DNA of 64,000 bases from Ignavibacteria bacterium. Lineage in GTDB: Bacteria > Bacteroidota > Ignavibacteria > Ignavibacteriales > Ignavibacteriaceae. The notes beneath the pieces were generated by a model that was not told where the DNA came from, made no database searches, and saw only the letters and a list, made by a program, of their open reading frames with translations. The translations under genes and the position numbers were made by a program. Below, one piece after another: positions 17,266 to 26,021 of the stretch (position 1 is the first letter of the stretch; every line of letters starts with the position of its first letter). The stretch lies in the NCBI GenBank assembly GCA_030693705.1, contig JAUYAB010000047.1, positions 100,228-164,227 on the forward strand, given 5' to 3'.

Positions 17266-17542
17266 CGTTTTTTTTCACTTATGTGAATGAATAGTTCCAA
17301 TTTTTACGGGGGATAAAGTTACTTTTTTTTTTTGAATGAACCTATAAAATTTAAATCATTATATCCAAAGCAATATGCAAAATTGAATGACTGAATGAAC
17401 ACTTAGATGAATGAAATCAATTTAGAATTGATAAAGAAAACGATCATTCATACAAACATTCATCCATTCCGTCGTACCGTTCCACCGCGAACCAATTTTT
17501 CCTTATATTTGCAGTAAACTATTGATAAATATAGAGAAGAGC

Positions 17543-20200
17543 ATGGAGCCCCAAAACACAATCGAAATTCCCAAAGCGTATAATTCAGCCTCCGCAGAAG
17601 ATAGATGGTATGCTTACTGGTTAAAACATAAAATATTTCATTCGGAAGTTGATAACGAAAAAGAACCTTACACAATCGTTATCCCACCACCAAATATTAC
17701 CGGCATGTTAACAATGGGACACATTTTAAATAACACGCTTCAAGATGTACTCATCCGCCAGAAAAGAATGCAAGGATACAACGCTTGTTGGGTGCCGGGA
17801 ACAGACCATGCATCAATAGCTACTGAAAGTAAAGTAACAAAATATTTAAAAGATGAAGGCATCGATAAACATAAAATCGGACGTGAAGAATTTTTACAAT
17901 ACTGCCAGGAATGGAAAACAAAATACGGCGGCATCATCATTCAGCAATTAAAAAAACTTGGCGTTAGCTGCGATTGGGAACGCGAACGCTTTACAATGGA
18001 TGACCACTACTATAAAAAAGTTATCGAAGCGTTTGTAAAACTTTATAACGATGGAAAAATTTATCGCGGGAATCGATTAGTAAATTGGTGTCCGGTTTCT
18101 AAATCCGCAATAAGTGATGAAGAAGTAAATTACAAAACGATAAACGGAAACATTTGGTATTTCAAATATCCGGTGAAAAGTTCGGATGAATTTATTACCG
18201 TTGCAACTACTCGTCCAGAAACAATGCTGGGAGACAGCGGCATAGCTGTTAATCCAAGCGATAAGCGATATAAAAAATTTGTTGGCAAATCTGTAATTCT
18301 TCCTTTGGTGAACAAAGAAATTCCGGTCATCGCAGACCATTATGTTGAAAAAGAATTTGGAACAGGCGCTGTTAAAGTTACTCCCGCGCATGACTTTAAC
18401 GATTATCTAATGGGACAAAGACACAATCTTGAAGTCATAAATATTTTTAATCCCGATGCTTCAACCAATGAAAATGTTCCAAAAGAATTTCAGCATCTTG
18501 ATAGATACGAAGCACGCAAGTTGGTGGTAAAAAAAATGGAAGAACTCGGTTTAGTTGAAAAGATTGAACCGTATCAAACCAACATCGGTTATTCCGAACG
18601 TGGCGGCGTACCGATTGAGCCATATCTTTCCGAACAGTGGTTTATAAAAATGGATGACCTTGCCAAACCTGCTCTCGATATTGTTAAAGAAGGAAAAGTA
18701 AAATTTCATCCCGACCATTGGGTTAAAACGTATGAACACTGGATGGAGAATATTAAAGATTGGTGTATCTCGCGTCAGCTTTGGTGGGGACACCGGATAC
18801 CTGTTTGGTATTGCGTTGGCGATGATCATTGTAACCTGGAATATAAACAGCCAATCGTTGCCGAAACGAAACCGGAAAAATGTCCGCACTGCGGATGCAC
18901 AAATCTGAAACAAGATGATGATGTGCTTGATACATGGGCTTCGAGCTGGCTTTGGGCGCATGAAGTGTTTAAGACTGAAGAAGAAAAAAAATATTACTAC
19001 CCAACAAACGCACTTATCACCGCTCCTGATATTATTTTCTTTTGGGTTGCGAGGATGATCATTGCCGGATTGTATTTTGAAAAAAATATTCCTTTCAGCG
19101 ATGTTTATTTCACCAGTATCATCCGCGATTTGCAAGGACGGAAGATGAGCAAGTCGCTTGGCAATTCTCCCGATCCGCTTGAAGTGATTGAGGAATACGG
19201 TGCTGACGCGCTCCGCTTTTCCGTAATTTATTTAGCTCCGCTTGGACAGGACGTTTTATTTGCAACCGAGAAATGTGAAATTGGTAGAAACTTTGCGAAC
19301 AAGATTTGGAACGCGGGAAGGTTTTTATTGATGAACGCACAGACGATTCCAATTGATAAAAAACTTGCTGATAAACATATTGATATTGTTGATGAATGGA
19401 TTCAATCTCGTTTTAACCAAACGTTAAAAGAGTTAAACCGCGCAATGGAGAAATTTGAGTTCAATAACGCATCTAAAATTATCTATTCTTTCGTGTGGAA
19501 TGATTTCTGCGATTGGTACATCGAATTATCAAAATCAAAATTCTATTCCGATAACGAAGAAGTGAAATCAGCCGCATTAACACGGGCTATTTCGCTGTTC
19601 GAAAATCTTTTAAAACTTGTTCATCCTTTTATGCCGTTCGTAACTGAAGAGCTGTGGCAGCTTATCGAAAAAAGAAATGAAGGAGAAAGTATTTCTACTT
19701 CAGCTTATCCGAAGTGCGATGAAACATTGATCAAACAGAATGTAGATGATGAAATGAACTTCTTGCAGGAAGTTGTAACTGCAATCCGCAATATCCGCGG
19801 GGAGATGAACATCGCTCCTTCAAAACCAATTTCAGTTTACTTGAAAACCGAAGTAAATCTTTCGGCAAGTATTAACTACTTTAAAAAATTAACGCGCGCA
19901 GAAGAAGTCGTAATCGGTAAAGACATTGTTAAACCGGAAAAATCAACTGCCGCAGTGGTTAAGAATTGCGAAATCTATATTCCGCTTGAAGGATTGATAG
20001 ATGTTGCTGCGGAACGGGAAAAATTACTGAAAGATATTGGTCGGTTAGAAGGAAGCATCGGAGGGGTCGAGAAAAAATTATCGAATGAAAATTTTGTTAA
20101 GAACGCTCCCGCTGATATTGTTGAAAAAGAGCGGGCGAAATTAACTGATTGGAAAGATAAATTAGTTAAGCTAAATGAACTTCTTAAAAATTTGGATTGA
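17543..20200 (+). CDS. valS: Valine--tRNA ligase
   Basis: 885 aa from ATG 17543, preceded by GAGAAGAG; a TTG seven codons upstream is a less likely start. Class Ia aminoacyl-tRNA synthetase that charges tRNA-Val and edits mischarged threonine. Visible: HIGH-type signature PPPNITGMLTMGHILNNT, the editing domain with TTRPETMLGD and FGTGAVKVTPAHDFND, the WCISRQLWWGHRIPVWYC stretch, a small Cys cluster (CPHCGC), the KMSKS loop (GRKMSKSLGNSPDP), an anticodon-binding helical domain (~610-770) and the C-terminal coiled-coil arm (from about EREKLLKDIGRLEG) characteristic of ValRS. Length matches the bacterial family. It is a housekeeping gene followed closely by an antitoxin-like gene on the same strand. 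Confidence 0.98.
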   Translation: MEPQNTIEIPKAYNSASAEDRWYAYWLKHKIFHSEVDNEKEPYTIVIPPPNITGMLTMGHILNNTLQDVLIRQKRMQGYNACWVPGTDHASIATESKVTKYLKDEGIDKHKIGREEFLQYCQEWKTKYGGIIIQQLKKLGVSCDWERERFTMDDHYYKKVIEAFVKLYNDGKIYRGNRLVNWCPVSKSAISDEEVNYKTINGNIWYFKYPVKSSDEFITVATTRPETMLGDSGIAVNPSDKRYKKFVGKSVILPLVNKEIPVIADHYVEKEFGTGAVKVTPAHDFNDYLMGQRHNLEVINIFNPDASTNENVPKEFQHLDRYEARKLVVKKMEELGLVEKIEPYQTNIGYSERGGVPIEPYLSEQWFIKMDDLAKPALDIVKEGKVKFHPDHWVKTYEHWMENIKDWCISRQLWWGHRIPVWYCVGDDHCNLEYKQPIVAETKPEKCPHCGCTNLKQDDDVLDTWASSWLWAHEVFKTEEEKKYYYPTNALITAPDIIFFWVARMIIAGLYFEKNIPFSDVYFTSIIRDLQGRKMSKSLGNSPDPLEVIEEYGADALRFSVIYLAPLGQDVLFATEKCEIGRNFANKIWNAGRFLLMNAQTIPIDKKLADKHIDIVDEWIQSRFNQTLKELNRAMEKFEFNNASKIIYSFVWNDFCDWYIELSKSKFYSDNEEVKSAALTRAISLFENLLKLVHPFMPFVTEELWQLIEKRNEGESISTSAYPKCDETLIKQNVDDEMNFLQEVVTAIRNIRGEMNIAPSKPISVYLKTEVNLSASINYFKKLTRAEEVVIGKDIVKPEKSTAAVVKNCEIYIPLEGLIDVAAEREKLLKDIGRLEGSIGGVEKKLSNENFVKNAPADIVEKERAKLTDWKDKLVKLNELLKNLD

Positions 20201-20242
20201 TTTATTTCATATTGTAACGTAATTTTCTCAAAAAGGAATAAA

Positions 20243-20446
20243 ATGGAACTTACAAAATCATTTGTGATTGATAATGCCGGAAATATTCAAAGCGTCATTC
20301 TAGATTACGAGCAATTTAAAAAAGTGGAAGAAATTTTACTTGATTATGGAATTACAAAAGCTATGGATGACACGGTTAATGATATAGAAATTAGTTCAGA
20401 AGATGCAGTTAAAGTATTTACCAACTTTGAAAAGAACAGTTGGTAA
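20243..20446 (+). CDS. Orphan antitoxin-like protein
   Basis: 67 aa with a clear ribosome-binding site (AAAAGGAATAAA). It resembles short Phd/YefM- or RelB-like antitoxins: an N-terminal beta strand pair (FVIDNAGNIQSVILDYEQF), a helix (KKVEEILLDYGITKAM) and an acidic flexible tail (DDTVNDIEISSEDAVKVF) of the kind that covers a RelE/ParE toxin. No toxin gene follows. The stop codon is abutted directly by a hairpin repeat element (20447-20578), so the partner may have been lost or displaced. It could alternatively be a stand-alone regulator. The fold assignment is by pattern only. Confidence 0.6.
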   Translation: MELTKSFVIDNAGNIQSVILDYEQFKKVEEILLDYGITKAMDDTVNDIEISSEDAVKVFTNFEKNSW

Positions 20447-20578
20447 TAACATGTTAACGGTAATTGAATATCGAATAATGAACAAGGAATAGTGAATTTC
20501 GAAGTCAATGCAATTTGTATTTCATCCGCCAAAGCGGATCATCATTCGACATTCCTTGTTCGTTATTCATTATTTTTT
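20447..20578. repeat. Hairpin repeat element, copy A
   Basis: Starts with TAACATGTTAACGG directly after a stop codon. The left arm GAATATCGAATAATGAACAA GGAAT..GAATTTCGAAG pairs with bulges to a right arm ATTCGACATTCCTTGTTCG TTATTCATTATT. Near its centre is the palindrome ATCCGC-CAAA-GCGGAT (20524-20539). Copies B (25908-26006) and C (63845-63975) share arms, length and position after a gene. No protein is encoded, so it looks like a MITE-like or REP-like element. Confidence 0.85.
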
Positions 20579-20656
20579 TGTCCGGTCTCTCCACGTTTTG
20601 GTCAAATGAAGTTTTCTAAAAGATATTCATTAATGTTTTACTAAGGAGCGAATACT

Positions 20657-21388
20657 ATGTTTTCAAAAAATCAATGGGTACTGCCTGCAACAATTCTGGG
20701 CGCTGCATTTTTACTCGGCACGTTATTTATCAGCGGAACATGGCGAAACGTGAGCAAAGCAAATCAGACGATCACCGTTACCGGTTCTGCGAAAAAAGAA
20801 ATCATTTCCGATTTCGGAATACTGCGCGGAACAATTTCGGTGCAAGCGGTATCGGGGAAAGACGCGTACCGCGAACTCGAACGGCAAAAGCCGATTCTGT
20901 TTCAATATCTTGCACAAAAAGGATTTCCGCAGGAAACGTTAAATCTTTTTACAATTACAAGCAATCCCGTTTATGAATTTAACGCGCAGGGAATGCAAAC
21001 GAATATCGTTAGCGGTCATGTTTATTCACAAAGGATTGAACTGCAATCGAACGATGTAAATAAGATCAGAAATCTATCGCTTGAGATAAGTTCGGTGATT
21101 GAACGGGGTGTAAATTTTTCCGTTGAGCAGCCCGAATATCAATATTCAAAAATGGCGGATATTAAAATTGAAATTCAAGCGGAAGCGGCAAAGGACGCAA
21201 TGATACGTGCGAAGAAAATTGCGGAAGCAACCGATGGCGACTTAGGCATTATGCGCAACGCACGTATGGGAGTTTTACAGATCACTCCTAAAAACTCCAA
21301 CATGGTTTCCGATTACGGCGTTAACGATCTCAGTTCAATCGAAAAAGAAATTACCGCGGTGGTTAATGCTTCGTTTGAGATAAAGTAG
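20657..21388 (+). CDS. SIMPL domain protein (DUF541)
   Basis: 243 aa with a strong ribosome-binding site (AAGGAG) and one N-terminal transmembrane helix (~7-29) that anchors it facing the periplasm. The rest is a SIMPL/DUF541 domain. It starts with ITVTGSAKKEIISDFGILRG, continues through NLFTITSNPVYEFN and the helix EAAKDAMIRAKKIAEATDGD, and ends IEKEITAVVNASFEIK. Family members include E. coli YggE and BP26; roles in envelope stress have been proposed but the mechanism is unclear. It lies nine bases before the next secreted-protein gene and is probably cotranscribed with it. Confidence 0.92.
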   Translation: MFSKNQWVLPATILGAAFLLGTLFISGTWRNVSKANQTITVTGSAKKEIISDFGILRGTISVQAVSGKDAYRELERQKPILFQYLAQKGFPQETLNLFTITSNPVYEFNAQGMQTNIVSGHVYSQRIELQSNDVNKIRNLSLEISSVIERGVNFSVEQPEYQYSKMADIKIEIQAEAAKDAMIRAKKIAEATDGDLGIMRNARMGVLQITPKNSNMVSDYGVNDLSSIEKEITAVVNASFEIK

Positions 21389-21396
21389 GCAATGAA

Positions 21397-22278
21397 ATGA
21401 GAAATTTTATTTTCTCCTTACTTCTGCCTGTCACAATTCTTTTCAACTCTTCCTTTGCGCAGGAACTTGAAATTACTCTTACACTGGATAAAACGAATTA
21501 TCTAAAGTTTGAGACGATTGAAAGTATAGCAGAATTAAAAAATATTAGTTCTCAAATAGTCATCGTAACTGAACCATTCAATGCCGAAATAGCCAATTCT
21601 GGAATAGAGATTTTACTCCTCGATTCAACTGGCAATACAATGCGTTCTATTGGTCGTACGATTATACATGGTTATTTGGAAGAGCAAATTAAATTACTAC
21701 CGGAACAATGTCTGGTGAGTTTTATTCATGTTACTCAGTCAGGATTTGGGCAATCGATTCAGGGGGGTGGCACTAGAGTTGCTTTGGAAAACTCCTACCT
21801 TCCCGCTGGGGAATATAAACTACAATTAAGCTATAATTACTTTATTGATAAACTTAAAAATACGATCTACTCCAATATTTATAAGTTTATAATTAGTGAG
21901 CCAAACGAAAGTGATTTAGATATTTTTAATAAAATAAAAAAAATAACCGAAAAGCAGTTTTCCTTACCGAAGACATTATATCCGGAATCAGTAAAAACCA
22001 TTTTCAATAAATACCCGAACCACGTTTATACATTATCAGTATATGAGAATTTCATAACAACGTCTTACCAAAAAGAAAGTGACCAACAAGAATATCTATT
22101 AAAAATGATAGAAGACCAGCCCTCATCATTTTTAACGCTTCGTTCAGTTATTGGTTGTCCTAAAATTTCGGAAGACTTTCGTAATACCGCTTCTGCACGA
22201 TTGAAGGTGAAAAGCGAGCTTAACAAAACGATGCTTGAAAAGTATGAGAACTATAAAAAAATTATAAACCGAAAGTAA
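21397..22278 (+). CDS. Secreted hypothetical protein
   Basis: 293 aa with a signal peptide (MRNFIFSLLLPVTILFNSSFAQ). The N-terminal part (~23-165) reads as an immunoglobulin-like beta sandwich: ITLTLDKTNYLKFETIESIA, NSGIEILLLDSTGN and LPAGEYKLQLSYNYF are alternating strand patterns seen in proteins described as intracellular proteinase inhibitor-like or DUF-type sandwich domains. The C-terminal part (~170-293) is mostly helical and Lys-rich and ends NYKKIINRK. No sorting tail and no lipobox, so it is likely periplasmic. It follows the SIMPL gene by eight bases. I do not recognise a named family. Confidence 0.65.
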   Translation: MRNFIFSLLLPVTILFNSSFAQELEITLTLDKTNYLKFETIESIAELKNISSQIVIVTEPFNAEIANSGIEILLLDSTGNTMRSIGRTIIHGYLEEQIKLLPEQCLVSFIHVTQSGFGQSIQGGGTRVALENSYLPAGEYKLQLSYNYFIDKLKNTIYSNIYKFIISEPNESDLDIFNKIKKITEKQFSLPKTLYPESVKTIFNKYPNHVYTLSVYENFITTSYQKESDQQEYLLKMIEDQPSSFLTLRSVIGCPKISEDFRNTASARLKVKSELNKTMLEKYENYKKIINRK

Positions 22279-22382
22279 ACGTAAATCAACAAATCTTTAG
22301 TTCTGTGAGAGAAAATCTTTCGTCCACCCACTTATAACTTCTAAAATCAAAAATCGTTAATCATTATTCTTAAATCGATTTA

Positions 22383-22535
22383 TTATTCTTTTTTCTTATC
22401 CTTCTTCAACTTTTTTTCCCCTTCTTTTTTGCCGTATTCTTTTTTGTAGGCTTTGGCGATGCGGCAGTCCTTACAAAAACTGCCGCAGCATTCTTCCCAT
22501 TCTTTTTCGGTAAACAATTTTTTCAATTTTGACAT
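22383..22535 (-). CDS. 50-aa Cys-rich, Lys-rich small protein
   Basis: A short gene two bases downstream of the transketolase stop codon on the same strand. It reads MSKLKKLFTEKEWEECCGSF then CKDCRIAKAYKKEYGKKEG and ends in a Lys/Glu tail. Four cysteines (C16, C17, C21, C24) make a CC-x3-C-x2-C motif that could bind zinc or an iron-sulfur cluster. The near-continuous junction TGA-GC-ATG implies translational coupling to tkt. The ordered Cys motif, sensible codons and position argue for a real gene, although it is easily missed because of its size. No function is known to me; metal binding is inference. Confidence 0.7.
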   Translation of the reverse strand: MSKLKKLFTEKEWEECCGSFCKDCRIAKAYKKEYGKKEGEKKLKKDKKKE

Positions 22536-22537
22536 GC

Positions 22538-24532
22538 TCACTTCAACAAAGATTTTGAAGTGCGTAAAATGTTTTCAACGGTAATGCCATATTTTTCATA
22601 CAATATTTCATAGGGAGCAGAGGCGCCGTATGTTTCAATAGAAATTATTTTTCCGCCATCGCCGGTATATTTGTTCCAGCCTTGCGCAACGCCAGCTTCA
22701 ACAGCAATACGGGCTTTCACTTCTTTCGGCAGAACGGAATTTTTGTATTCTTCACTTTGCAATTCAAACAACTCCCAACTTGGAAAACTTACAACGCGGA
22801 CTTTCTTCCCTTCGCTTTCAAGTTTTTCTGCCGCTTTAAGAATTATTTCAACTTCGGAACCGCTTGCCATTAAAATGATTTCGGGTTTGTCCGCATCTTT
22901 TAATATGTAAGCGCCTTTAAATAAATTTTCAGATGACGGATATTTTGTTTGATCGAGAACCTGCAATCCTTGGCGCGTTAACAGTAACGCAACAGGACCA
23001 CCTTTATGTTGAATCGCGAACTTCCATGCGGAAGCGGTTTCATTTGCATCCGCAGGGCGTAGTACAACAAATCCCGGAATTGCGCGGAGCGAAGCTAAAT
23101 GTTCAACCGGTTGATGCGTTGGTCCGTCTTCGCCAAGTCCAATCGTGTCGTGTGTGAAAACGTAAATCACTTTAATCTTTGATAATGCAGCGAGACGAAT
23201 TGCCGGACGAAGATAATCGGAGAAAACTAAAAATGTTCCGCCGAAAGGAATAACGCCGCCGTACATTGCCATGCCGTTCATAATACTTGCCATAGCGTGT
23301 TCGCGGATGCCAAAGTGAAAATTTCTTCCCGATTTATTATCTGCCGAAAAAGCCGGGAAGCCGTTTATGTAAGTATTGTTTGAAGGAGCCAAATCCGCCG
23401 AACCGCCGATAAACGTTGGGAGCGATGAAGCAATTGCGTTGATCGTTTTGCCGGAGGCTTGCCGTGTCGCGAGTTTCTTTCCGTCATCTGCAAAAGTTGG
23501 AATTTTGGAGATCCATTCATCGCCAAAGTTCCCACTCATTACTTCAAGAAATAGTTTTGCTTCCTGCGGATATTTTTCTTTGTACTCAGCAAAAAGTTTA
23601 TTCCATTCAGTTTCATCCTGTTGATGTTTTTTCTTTTTTTCTTCAAATAGATTTTTTACTTCTTCCGGAACAAAAAACGATTCTTCATATTCCCAACCTA
23701 AATTTTTCTTTGTCAATTTGATTTCTTCATCACCAAGCGGAGAACCGTGTACGGAAGAAGTATCTTGTTTGTTCGGACTGCCAAAACCGATATGCGTTTT
23801 AGTAATAATGAGTGAGGGACGTTCATCAACTTGCGCGTTCAAAAGCGCTGTTTCAATTTGTGAAAGATCATTAACATCCGAAATGTGTTCAGTGTGCCAA
23901 CCGTATGCATCGAAGCGTTGTTCAATATTTTCGGAAAATGCGAGAGAAGTTTTTCCGTCTATTGAAATGCCGTTATCATCATAAAAGAAAATTAATTTTC
24001 CGAGTTTCAAATGTCCGGCAAGCGAAGCCGCTTCGTGAGAAATTCCTTCCATCAATTCGCCGTCGCTGCAAATGCCGTAAATAAAATGATCGAGAATTTT
24101 AATATCATCTTTATTAAACATTGAAGCGAGATAAGCTTTTGCAATTGCCATTCCGACCGCATTGGCAAATCCTTGTCCGAGTGGACCGGTTGTGGTTTCG
24201 ATTCCAAGTTTCTGATTGAATTCCGGATGTCCCGGAGTTTTACTTTCCCACTGACGGAAGTTTTTGATATCGTCAAGTGAAATGTCGTATCCGCTGAGAT
24301 GTAAAATTCCGTAAAGCAGCATACTTCCGTGACCGGCAGAAAGAATAAATCGGTCGCGGTTTAGCCACAACGGATTCTGCGGATTGTATTTCATATATTT
24401 TGTGTAAAGCGAATACGCAATCGGGGCGCAGCCCATCGGCATTCCGGGATGCCCGGTATTTGCTTTCTGAATCGCTTCAACCGCTAAAATGCGAAGTGTG
24501 TTTATGCTTAATTGATCAATGGAAACGGACAT
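22538..24532 (-). CDS. tkt: Transketolase
   Basis: 664 aa with TTGGAG before the start. Thiamine-diphosphate enzyme that moves two-carbon units between ketoses and aldoses in the pentose phosphate pathway. Visible: the N-terminal NTGHPGMPMGCAPIAYSLY and DRFILSAGHGSMLLYG, the ThDP-binding SDGELMEGISHEAASLAGHL with DDNGISIDG, the pyrimidine-domain signature RNFHFGIREHAMASIMNGMA, and DTIGLGEDGPTHQPVEHLAS. Length is that of the usual full-size single-chain bacterial enzyme. It is directly followed by the 50-aa Cys-rich gene. The call is secure. Confidence 0.98.
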   Translation of the reverse strand: MSVSIDQLSINTLRILAVEAIQKANTGHPGMPMGCAPIAYSLYTKYMKYNPQNPLWLNRDRFILSAGHGSMLLYGILHLSGYDISLDDIKNFRQWESKTPGHPEFNQKLGIETTTGPLGQGFANAVGMAIAKAYLASMFNKDDIKILDHFIYGICSDGELMEGISHEAASLAGHLKLGKLIFFYDDNGISIDGKTSLAFSENIEQRFDAYGWHTEHISDVNDLSQIETALLNAQVDERPSLIITKTHIGFGSPNKQDTSSVHGSPLGDEEIKLTKKNLGWEYEESFFVPEEVKNLFEEKKKKHQQDETEWNKLFAEYKEKYPQEAKLFLEVMSGNFGDEWISKIPTFADDGKKLATRQASGKTINAIASSLPTFIGGSADLAPSNNTYINGFPAFSADNKSGRNFHFGIREHAMASIMNGMAMYGGVIPFGGTFLVFSDYLRPAIRLAALSKIKVIYVFTHDTIGLGEDGPTHQPVEHLASLRAIPGFVVLRPADANETASAWKFAIQHKGGPVALLLTRQGLQVLDQTKYPSSENLFKGAYILKDADKPEIILMASGSEVEIILKAAEKLESEGKKVRVVSFPSWELFELQSEEYKNSVLPKEVKARIAVEAGVAQGWNKYTGDGGKIISIETYGASAPYEILYEKYGITVENILRTSKSLLK

Positions 24533-24618
24533 GAAAACTCCAAAAATTGAAAAATAATTTCTGTAAATATAAGGGAAAGAGTTGAAAAGTTAAGGAATGG
24601 AAGGAGGTTCACCCCCTT

Positions 24619-24951
24619 TTAGTTTGAGCTTACTATTTTCCCGTCAACAACCGGTGTAAGACAAACAAGCGGTGAATTAGGAACTTGAAACTTTTGAAAT
24701 ATTTCTTCAAACAGAAGAAATTGTTTTCCTTGTTTTTCTAGGCGGGAAAATTGTTTGTATGTCATTTTCTTGCCGGAGTTTGAGACCGGCGCATCAAATT
24801 TGTATGAGGAGGCAAAATCATTAACGGCGTTCTTTTTAAGGAAAGAAATTTTCTCTTCATCGCTTCCGGCGGCCTCATAGGAGCATGCGCGGAACTCTTC
24901 AATGATTCCATTATCAATTATAAGATAAAGATTTAGAATTTTTTCAGTCAT
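24619..24951 (-). CDS. Small hypothetical protein
   Basis: 110 aa from ATG 24951, which overlaps the stop of the preceding membrane-protein gene in the sequence ATGACTGA (eight-base overlap). The 13 residues of a longer reading would lie inside that gene and are not needed. The protein begins MTEKILNLYLIIDNGIIEEF, with alternating strands and a helix (DEEKISFLKKNAVNDFASSY), and looks soluble and cytoplasmic. No family recognised. The overlap means it is translated together with the 7TM and CDGSH genes. Its function may be tied to them, which is inference from coupling. Confidence 0.6.
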   Translation of the reverse strand: MTEKILNLYLIIDNGIIEEFRACSYEAAGSDEEKISFLKKNAVNDFASSYKFDAPVSNSGKKMTYKQFSRLEKQGKQFLLFEEIFQKFQVPNSPLVCLTPVVDGKIVSSN

Positions 24952-25618
24952 TAGTTTGCTGATTTTTAGAAACGAAATAGGCAAGCGCAAGCGCTAAACT
25001 CAAAGCGAATTTACACATTACGCTTTCAATAACCGTAAGGACAAATGAATCACCGAAGGATTTTAAGATAAATCCAGCCGCTACCGGAATAGAAATGAAG
25101 ACATAAGCGAAAACAAGTATTCCGCTTAACCTTGCTTTAAGTGTTCCCGGATTATCTTTTACTTTTTCTCTTAAATAAAAAATGGTTATTACAACCGGCG
25201 CATAATAAAAAAATCCGTAGGATTCACCAAGCGGATAAGAGTACGAGGCATAAAACACCGTGCATGTGTTAACGATAAATTTATCAATTGTAAGCGAATA
25301 GTAGATGAGGAAAAAAAGAGCCGGTAAATAAACGAGATAATTCTTTTTTACTGTGTTGCCCCAAATTGTCCAGGCAAGAATCAATCCTGTCGGAGGAAGA
25401 AAGGTTATATCTGCAAACGCTAAAAATGCAACAAACGAATTGCCGACGTGAAAATAACAAATCAGCGATTCAAGAAATTGATACCCCATGAGAAGAAATA
25501 TTAATACTGCTGCAAGAATATTTTCTTTTTTCCCTTTTAAGTTAAAAAGAACATAACAGAGCGAGATAAATTCAACTGCAGCAATAAGCAGTGAGACAAA
25601 GCCATTCCAATTATTCAT
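24944..25618 (-). CDS. Seven-TM membrane protein, unknown function
   Basis: 224 aa with about seven transmembrane helices and short loops. The pattern (WNGFVSLLIAAVEFISLCYV, KENILAAVLIFLLMGYQFLE, FLAFADITFLPPTGLILAWT and so on) resembles the 7TM histidine-kinase input or N-terminal PP-loop type modules, but no signalling domain follows. Its ATG shares one base with the stop of the CDGSH gene (TAATG) and its stop overlaps the next gene, so three genes form one coupled unit. Linking to an iron-sulfur CDGSH protein suggests a redox-related membrane function; that is inference. Family not recognised. Confidence 0.7.
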   Translation of the reverse strand: MNNWNGFVSLLIAAVEFISLCYVLFNLKGKKENILAAVLIFLLMGYQFLESLICYFHVGNSFVAFLAFADITFLPPTGLILAWTIWGNTVKKNYLVYLPALFFLIYYSLTIDKFIVNTCTVFYASYSYPLGESYGFFYYAPVVITIFYLREKVKDNPGTLKARLSGILVFAYVFISIPVAAGFILKSFGDSFVLTVIESVMCKFALSLALALAYFVSKNQQTND

Positions 25619-25863
25619 TAATATTTGTCATAATTTTTATGGCTTCCGTCACAGAAAGGTTTATCCTTTGTATGCTTGCATCCGCACCACCAAACTTCTT
25701 TCGCCTCGGTGATCTCAACGATCATCGGTCTGAATTCGCTTCCTTTATGAGTGCCGTCGCAAAACGGCTGCTTTGAAGATTTTCCGCATGCGCACCAGGC
25801 ATATTTGCCGGGTTCCATTTTTATTCCGTAGGGACTCTTTTGAGCAACAACCGGTTCTTCCAT
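25618..25863 (-). CDS. Dual CDGSH iron-sulfur protein
   Basis: 81 aa from ATG 25863, preceded by AAAGGAAG; five extra residues from a further-upstream ATG are less likely. Two CDGSH-type [2Fe-2S] motifs are complete: C24-x-C26...C35-D-G-T-H39 and C60-x-C62...C71-D-G-S-H75. Each has the three-Cys one-His ligand set of mitoNEET-like proteins. Bacterial two-motif CDGSH proteins are small soluble redox or cluster-transfer proteins of uncertain partner. The gene is one base overlapped with a 7TM protein gene (TAATG), which gives an unusual hint at a membrane partner. A hairpin repeat (copy B) lies upstream, between it and fumC. Confidence 0.93.
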   Translation of the reverse strand: MEEPVVAQKSPYGIKMEPGKYAWCACGKSSKQPFCDGTHKGSEFRPMIVEITEAKEVWWCGCKHTKDKPFCDGSHKNYDKY

Positions 25864-25907
25864 TTTACTTCCTTTCAAATATGGATATAGAGAGTTCTAA
25901 AAGTCTA

Positions 25908-26006
25908 AATGAATATCGAATAACAAACAAGGAATAAGGAATTTCGAAGTAAATACACGTAGCGCGGTGAAATCATTATTCGAAATTCCTTGTTCGATAT
26001 TCATTG
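25908..26006. repeat. Hairpin repeat element, copy B
   Basis: Left arm AATGAATATCGAA...ACAAGGAAT...ATTTCGAAG and right arm ATTCGAAATTCCTTGTTCGA TATTCATT form a long bulged hairpin. The centre (CGTAGCGCGGTGAAATC) differs from copies A and C and is shorter, and the TAACATGTTAACG head is missing. It lies 15 bases after the fumC stop. Confidence 0.85.
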
Positions 26007-26021
26007 TTAGAACCACACTAA

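Noticed and set aside
18551..19135. 194-codon minus-strand frame inside valS
   Set aside because: Valine-tRNA ligase is fully accounted for on the plus strand; the antisense frame has no recognisable domain or start signal.
20657..20976. Alternate-frame protein of 100 codons overlapping the SIMPL gene
   Set aside because: It lies in the +1 frame over a well-recognised SIMPL domain with a strong ribosome-binding site, and has no family features.
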